A stretch of DNA of 35,817 nucleotides from assembly GCA_019118445.1 (NCBI GenBank), contig DWYY01000060.1, forward strand, positions 1 to 35,817, in the 5' to 3' direction. Source of the stretch: Candidatus Eisenbergiella merdipullorum (lineage in GTDB: Bacteria > Bacillota > Clostridia > Lachnospirales > Lachnospiraceae). Shown here piece after piece: positions 31,620 to 35,817 of this stretch. The translations under genes and the position numbers were made by a program. Positions within the stretch are counted from its first letter, which is position 1, and every line of letters starts with the position of its first letter. The notes beneath the pieces were generated by a model, which made no database searches, had not been told where the DNA came from, and was given only the letters and a program-made list of their open reading frames with translations.

Positions 31620-33173
31620 TCAGCGGACCGTGATGCGGCTGGTAAGATCTACGCCTGCCATGGCGGATGCCTGAGCGACATAGTTCGGATCTCCGGCATG
31701 CTTGTAGAAATCATAAGCCATTTTCGGCTGGGCGCTTTCATTGAGAAGGCCGACTGCCATTCCCTGGGCGATTTCCACCGCTTCGTCCATCTCTCGGGAA
31801 ATGATCAGGCCATCCACATAGCGGTTATTTACCGCTTGAAGATAGGCATAAGTTACGGCAATGGCCTGCTGGTCTTCGCCGGCAGAAGAAGTGTATCCCA
31901 CTTCGGAAAGCTTCAGGGAGCGCACGTTTCCGGAAGGGGAAAGCAGCTCCGGCTGAGACAGGAAATCAGTGATCACATCAATGTTCTGCATCGTTACATA
32001 TCTGGAGCTCTGACTGTGTGTTGCATTTCCGGTGGGCGTCCAGTTGTTCGGATCATAGAGAGGAACATTGTATGGATGGCTGGACAGCCGCCAGTCGATA
32101 TTTCCCTCTGCCCGGATGTAGTCGTTGAAAGCGGCGAGGAACGGGCGGGACCCATAATACCGAGACGGATCGGATGCAACAGCCCACTGCTGGTCGGTGG
32201 CCACATATACCTGCGCATTGGCATTTTCAGATCTGATTCCGTTGTACATGACACGGAATGCCTTTGCGTATTCGGCAGCATACTGGCTGACATCAGAGGA
32301 CTGCATATAGTTCCACATCTGTCTGGCATTGACTTCATTTCCGATGATCCAGTTATCGACCGTGCCGTGACCGGTATCGGAATAACGCTGTCCCAGGAAG
32401 GAAGCTACCGCAGCCAGCTTTTCCACTCCGGCCGGATCGGCAGCGTTCAGCGCGTAATAATTGGCCGCCACACCGTCCCGCGCAAGCGGATGGATCAGGG
32501 TGGGATCTGCACCAAGATCATTCAGGACGATAAAGGTGACCTGGATGCCCTGCGCGTTCAGGCGGCGGGCAACGGTATCATATTCGGAAACAACCTGCGC
32601 ATTGAAATGGTAGGTCTTCCCGTTGTACTGGTAATCGATCCCGCCGCCGTTCGTGATCCTTCCCAGGAAAAGATTATAGGTCGCCTGATGGACGCCGAGA
32701 TCGCTCAGATAACCGGCATTCAAAAGCTGGGATGCGGGAAGGATTCCTTTGATCCCGCCGTCTCGTCTTGCCGCAGTATGTCCAGCGGACGCTTCGGGAT
32801 TCGTGATGTACACGGAATTGGACACCGCCGTGGGTACGCCGTTTTGGATCGCTACGACTGTGAACTTTTTGAACAGGTTGCTGCCTGCAGAGTTTTTATT
32901 CAGAGGAAAACTGAAGGAAGCAGTTCCATTCGGAGCCTGTGCGACTTCGACGCCCTGTGTGCCGGACTCATAGGGATCCTGCGCATACAGATGCAAGACT
33001 CCGTCCTCAGAAGCCACAGAAGAGGAGCCTGTTACGACAACCTGGTTTCCCTGGATCAGCGCGGAATTCAGCGTTGCTGTTCCAGCGGCTTTGACCTGTG
33101 TCCCTGCGGAAAGGGACAGGATGAGCGCGGCTGCTGCGGCAGCCAGCACAAAAAAGGATCTGGGTTTTCTCAT
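31620..33173 (-). CDS. secreted DUF5722 glycosidase-like protein
   Basis: The 517-residue protein has a clear Sec signal peptide (residues 1-29, ending A-K-A-A). An N-terminal beta-sandwich-like region (about 33-125) is followed by a TIM-barrel-like DUF5722 domain. Two glutamates sit where clan GH-A enzymes keep acid/base and nucleophile: Glu280 in W-I-I-G-N-E-V-N-A and Glu424 in L-S-E-V-G-Y-T. It is thus probably an extracellular glycoside hydrolase of unknown substrate; DUF5722 proteins are not well characterised. A G-rich ribosome site precedes the ATG at 33173. No promoter could be assigned with confidence. Confidence 0.87.
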   Translation of the reverse strand: MRKPRSFFVLAAAAAALILSLSAGTQVKAAGTATLNSALIQGNQVVVTGSSSVASEDGVLHLYAQDPYESGTQGVEVAQAPNGTASFSFPLNKNSAGSNLFKKFTVVAIQNGVPTAVSNSVYITNPEASAGHTAARRDGGIKGILPASQLLNAGYLSDLGVHQATYNLFLGRITNGGGIDYQYNGKTYHFNAQVVSEYDTVARRLNAQGIQVTFIVLNDLGADPTLIHPLARDGVAANYYALNAADPAGVEKLAAVASFLGQRYSDTGHGTVDNWIIGNEVNARQMWNYMQSSDVSQYAAEYAKAFRVMYNGIRSENANAQVYVATDQQWAVASDPSRYYGSRPFLAAFNDYIRAEGNIDWRLSSHPYNVPLYDPNNWTPTGNATHSQSSRYVTMQNIDVITDFLSQPELLSPSGNVRSLKLSEVGYTSSAGEDQQAIAVTYAYLQAVNNRYVDGLIISREMDEAVEIAQGMAVGLLNESAQPKMAYDFYKHAGDPNYVAQASAMAGVDLTSRITVR

Positions 33174-33212
33174 TATTATAATCCCCCCTTTTAAAACTGC
33201 GTTCCCGGCTGA

Positions 33213-33241
33213 CGGAAAATTTTATATTTTTCCGGCCGGAA
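33213..33241. other. hairpins upstream of the DUF5722 gene
   Basis: CGGAAAA (33213-33219) can pair with TTTTCCG (33228-33234), and a TTCCGGCCGGAA palindrome overlaps its right side (33230-33241). They lie 40-70 bases before the DUF5722 start and may be operator or leader structures. Confidence 0.35.
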
Positions 33242-33370
33242 CGTTTTTATAGATGGTTACAAAAACAGCATATACCGAGATGGAGAAATGCGCAAACGGT
33301 TTTGATGAAAAGTGAGGGAAATCTTTGACGGGCGGGAGAGATGGGGCGTGCGGCGAATAAGGATCCTTTC

Positions 33371-33505
33371 GCGCCTGGGTCCGCCGCGCAGGCTCAAGGC
33401 CTTCGGCCTTTCGCTATGTGGCTGTCGGGACATATTCCGCGCCTGGGGACGCCGCGCAGGCTCAAGGCCTTCGGCCTTTCGCTATGTGGCTGTCGCCACA
33501 TATTC
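33371..33505. repeat. tandem 68-bp hairpin-rich repeat (two copies)
   Basis: 33371-33437 and 33439-33505 match at 63 of 67 positions with a 68-base period. Each copy contains GCCTG/CAGGC arms and a perfect AAGGCC-TTC-GGCCTT hairpin (33396-33410; 33464-33478). The second copy also has an intact TATGTGGC-TGTC-GCCACATA hairpin (33483-33502); in the first copy the right arm is altered at two bases. No plausible gene covers the region. It is GC-rich and lies between DUF5722 and the hrcA promoter. Confidence 0.9.
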
Positions 33506-33523
33506 ATTCGGAAAAGTCCGGGC

Positions 33524-33562
33524 CGGGAAATCCGCAAGCGGCTTTCCGTCCCGGATTTCCCG
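33524..33562. other. large stem-loop before the hrcA promoter
   Basis: CGGGAAATCCG (33524-33534) pairs perfectly with CGGATTTCCCG (33552-33562), 11 bp with a 17-base loop that can itself fold. It follows the tandem repeat by 18 bases and ends 37 bases before the hrcA -35 box. There is no direct T-run. Confidence 0.75.
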
Positions 33563-33599
33563 AATGACTGCGCGGCTCGTAGAAAATAAAAAAAATAGA

Positions 33600-33628
33600 T
33601 TGACAATAGTTATAAGAAGTGATAATGT
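33600..33628 (+). promoter_or_regulatory. promoter of the hrcA-grpE-dnaK operon
   Basis: A consensus TTGACA (33600-33605) is followed after 17 bases by TAATGT (33623-33628); an overlapping GATAAT is an alternative -10. The transcript would start just before or within the CIRCE operator. Confidence 0.7.
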
Positions 33629-33642
33629 ATGTTCAGAGGGTG

Positions 33643-33669
33643 TTAGCACTCCTGTTTGTTGAGTGCTAA
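33643..33669. promoter_or_regulatory. CIRCE operator (HrcA binding site)
   Basis: TTAGCACTC, nine bases, then GAGTGCTAA is a perfect match to the CIRCE consensus. HrcA binds it and represses heat-shock genes until GroE capacity is exhausted. It lies between the promoter and the hrcA start, so the operon controls itself. Confidence 0.98.
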
Positions 33670-33693
33670 CAACTCGAAATGGGGTGACATTTG

Positions 33694-34728
33694 ATGGAAG
33701 GACAATTGGATGAGCGGAAAATGAAGATCCTGCATGCGATCATCCGGAATTACCTGGAAACGGGTGAGCCGGTGGGGAGCAGGACCATTTCCAAGTACAC
33801 GGATCTGAATCTGAGTTCGGCAACGATCAGGAATGAGATGGCAGATCTGGAGGAGCTTGGATACATCATTCAGCCCCATACGTCTGCCGGACGTATTCCT
33901 ACGGATAAAGGCTACCGTCTTTATGTGGACAGCATGCTGGAGGAAAAGGACAAAGAGGTGGAAGGCCTCAAAGGCCTGCTCGTTGAGAAGGAAGATAAGA
34001 TGGATCATCTCCTGAAGCAGGTGGCACGGTTCCTGGCAGATAACACGAATTATGCGGCAATGATATCATCGCCGCTTTATCATGGGACGAAGCTGAAATT
34101 CATCCAGCTTTCCAGGGTGGATGAGCATCAGGTCCTGGCGGTCATTGTGGCGGAGGGCAATGTGATCAAGAACACAATGCTTCATGTGGAACAGTCGCCG
34201 GATCAGGAAACAATGCTGAAGCTGAATCTCCTGCTGAATACGCATTTAAACGGAAAAACACTGAGCGAGATCAACCTGGGCATGATCGCCAACCTGAAGC
34301 AGCAGGCGGGAATCCACAGCGCCATGGTGGGCGAGGTCGTGGATGCGGTGGCGGAAGCCATTCAGGCCGATGAAGACCTGGAGATTTATACCAGCGGTAC
34401 GAACAACATCCTGAAATATCCGGAACTGGCGGATAAAGAGAAAGCCGGTGAGCTGATCACGGCATTTGAGGAGAAGAAGGCATTAAATCAGATCGTACAG
34501 GAAACACTGGCTGATGAAAGCAGTACCGGCATCCAGGTTTATATCGGAAATGAATCGCCTGTGCAGACAATGCGGGACTGCAGTGTAGTTACAGCAACTT
34601 ACGAGCTGGGCGAAGGAATGAAGGGAACAGTTGGGATCATCGGGCCTAAGCGGATGGATTACGACAGAGTGGTCGGAGTCCTGAAAAATCTGATGAATCA
34701 GCTGGATGCCTTGTATAAGAAGACATAG
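33694..34728 (+). CDS. hrcA: heat-inducible transcription repressor HrcA
   Basis: The 344-residue repressor has an N-terminal winged helix (residues 1-75, including G-S-R-T-I-S-K-Y-T-D-L-N-L-S-S-A-T-I-R-N-E-M-A-D-L-E-E-L-G and H-T-S-A-G-R-I-P-T). The GAF-like dimerisation and inducible domains follow. It binds CIRCE, present 25 bases upstream. Length is normal for the family. ATG 33694 has GGGGTG seven bases upstream. It heads the classical Bacillota order hrcA-grpE-dnaK. Confidence 0.97.
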   Translation: MEGQLDERKMKILHAIIRNYLETGEPVGSRTISKYTDLNLSSATIRNEMADLEELGYIIQPHTSAGRIPTDKGYRLYVDSMLEEKDKEVEGLKGLLVEKEDKMDHLLKQVARFLADNTNYAAMISSPLYHGTKLKFIQLSRVDEHQVLAVIVAEGNVIKNTMLHVEQSPDQETMLKLNLLLNTHLNGKTLSEINLGMIANLKQQAGIHSAMVGEVVDAVAEAIQADEDLEIYTSGTNNILKYPELADKEKAGELITAFEEKKALNQIVQETLADESSTGIQVYIGNESPVQTMRDCSVVTATYELGEGMKGTVGIIGPKRMDYDRVVGVLKNLMNQLDALYKKT

Positions 34729-34775
34729 AACGGCGGACGGATTGACCGGACGCGCGGATTGGAGTGAAGCTGAAT

Positions 34776-35474
34776 ATGGAAAATCAGGATAACAGAGACA
34801 GGGAAGAAGTGGAAGCCGCTTCCGAAGCCAAAAAAGAAGATGACGGCGCGGTTGAGATTCCCGTAGAGGATGGAAACCTCGAAGAAGCCGAAGAGGAAGC
34901 TTCTGAAAAGGAAACGGAAGAGGCGGAAACGGCTGAAGAGGAAAAAGAAGAAACAAAAGATGGCAGCGTAGATGCGGAAGCGTCCGGCGCTGCGAAAGAC
35001 GGCTTTTTCCGGAAGAAGAAAAAAGATAAGAAGGAAGAAGCCATGAAAGCACAGATCGATGAGCTTGAGGATCGGGTAAAGCGCCAGATGGCCGAATTCG
35101 AGAATTTCCGAAAGCGCACCGAAAAGGAAAAGGCAGCAATGTTCGAAACCGGTGCGAGAAGCGTGATCGAAAAGATCCTTCCGATCGTTGACAACTTTGA
35201 AAGAGGTTTGTCGGCCGTCCCGGAGGAGGAAAAGGACAGCGCTTTCGTTCAGGGTATGAACAAGGTATATAAACAGCTTGTGACCGAGCTGGATAATATG
35301 GGTGTAAAACCCATAGAGGCTGTAGGTCAGGAATTCGATCCTAACTACCATAATGCAGTGATGCATGTGGAGGATGAGAACCTCGGCGAAAACGTCGTGG
35401 CAGAAGAATTCCAGAAGGGTTACACATACCATGACAACGTGGTGAGACACAGCATGGTTAAAGTCGCAAATTAA
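34776..35474 (+). CDS. grpE: GrpE nucleotide exchange factor
   Basis: The 232-residue protein has an acidic disordered N-terminal extension of about 80 residues, a Lys-rich patch (F-F-R-K-K-K-K-D-K-K), a long coiled coil (about 88-130) and the beta-domain with N-F-E-R-G and the ending V-R-H-S-M-V-K-V-A-N. GrpE releases ADP from DnaK and acts as a thermosensor. The extension makes it longer than the approximately 190-200 residues usual for the family. ATG 34776 has GGAGTGA upstream at nine to ten bases; GTG 34764 is less likely. It follows hrcA by 47 bases. Confidence 0.95.
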   Translation: MENQDNRDREEVEAASEAKKEDDGAVEIPVEDGNLEEAEEEASEKETEEAETAEEEKEETKDGSVDAEASGAAKDGFFRKKKKDKKEEAMKAQIDELEDRVKRQMAEFENFRKRTEKEKAAMFETGARSVIEKILPIVDNFERGLSAVPEEEKDSAFVQGMNKVYKQLVTELDNMGVKPIEAVGQEFDPNYHNAVMHVEDENLGENVVAEEFQKGYTYHDNVVRHSMVKVAN

Positions 35475-35496
35475 GGAAGGGCATACAGGCCCGTAA

Positions 35497-35817
<321 letters not shown>

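Noticed and set aside
31572-33194. 540-codon open frame antisense to the DUF5722 gene
   Set aside because: It has no ribosome site, starts inside the terminator, has a low-quality composition rich in Arg, Ser and Ile, and is the mirror of a gene with signal peptide and conserved motifs. Long antisense frames arise from codon bias.
33371-33505. CRISPR-like array
   Set aside because: Only two copies, contiguous with a one-base gap rather than unique spacers, and no cas genes.

Overview
The window looks like chromosomal DNA of a gut-type Lachnospiraceae or close relative (Clostridia, Bacillota). The evidence is an hrcA-grpE-dnaK heat-shock operon behind a perfect CIRCE operator, strong AGGAGG-type ribosome sites, sigma-A promoters with 16-17 base spacers, a DUF6465-type protein with a histone-like tail, a ferredoxin-like aldo/keto reductase, and a 2,4-dienoyl-CoA-reductase-type flavoenzyme common in anaerobes. 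Base composition is about 50% GC in genes, with AT-rich promoters. No tRNA, rRNA, CRISPR array, prophage or intact mobile element was seen.

Layout. 1-842: the tail of an unidentified gene, a possible 57-residue membrane peptide and a lipoprotein. 1060-1737: a scar made of an IS110-type transposase fragment joined to a fragment of a solute-binding-protein gene. 1868-4885: aldo/keto reductase, EamA transporter and Gfo/Idh/MocA oxidoreductase behind one promoter. 4889-5010: a probable response-regulator relic and a terminator. 5130-9600: a polar amino acid ABC importer (permease, ATPase, lipoprotein) followed by an FMN/FeS/FAD enoate-reductase-like enzyme. 9641-11730: a LysR regulator divergent from an alpha/beta hydrolase with a cysteine in the nucleophile position. 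11847-16261: DUF2264 and GH88 genes for unsaturated uronic oligosaccharides, divergent from an AraC regulator. 16292-18800: TcdA, then on the other strand a PiT phosphate transporter and its DUF47 partner. 18999-24628: an envelope glycan module (MBOAT acyltransferase, DHHW/AlgX-like partner, MurJ/SpoVB-like flippase, DUF3048 lipoprotein). 24653-28422: CobS-like, aminotransferase, patatin, UppP. 28733-30856: a two-component system. 31007-33173: the DUF6465-type protein and a secreted DUF5722 glycosidase-like protein, converging on a 24-bp-stem terminator. 33371-35817: hairpin-rich tandem repeats, then the CIRCE-controlled hrcA-grpE-dnaK operon, cut by the window edge.

The most unusual signal is not a protein. 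Short GC-rich hairpins (CCGCC/GGCGG or GCCG/CGGC stems, 3-5 base loops) end 15-17 bases upstream of the start codons of five unrelated genes: the enoate reductase, DUF2264, GH88, DUF47 and dnaK. Most lie inside operons just ahead of the ribosome site. A denser form, four perfect hairpins in a row between two 30-base direct repeats, lies in the GH88 leader. A 68-base tandem repeat with similar hairpins lies before the hrcA promoter. These may be a family of intercistronic RNA elements that tune translation or mRNA processing; this is inference from position and symmetry.
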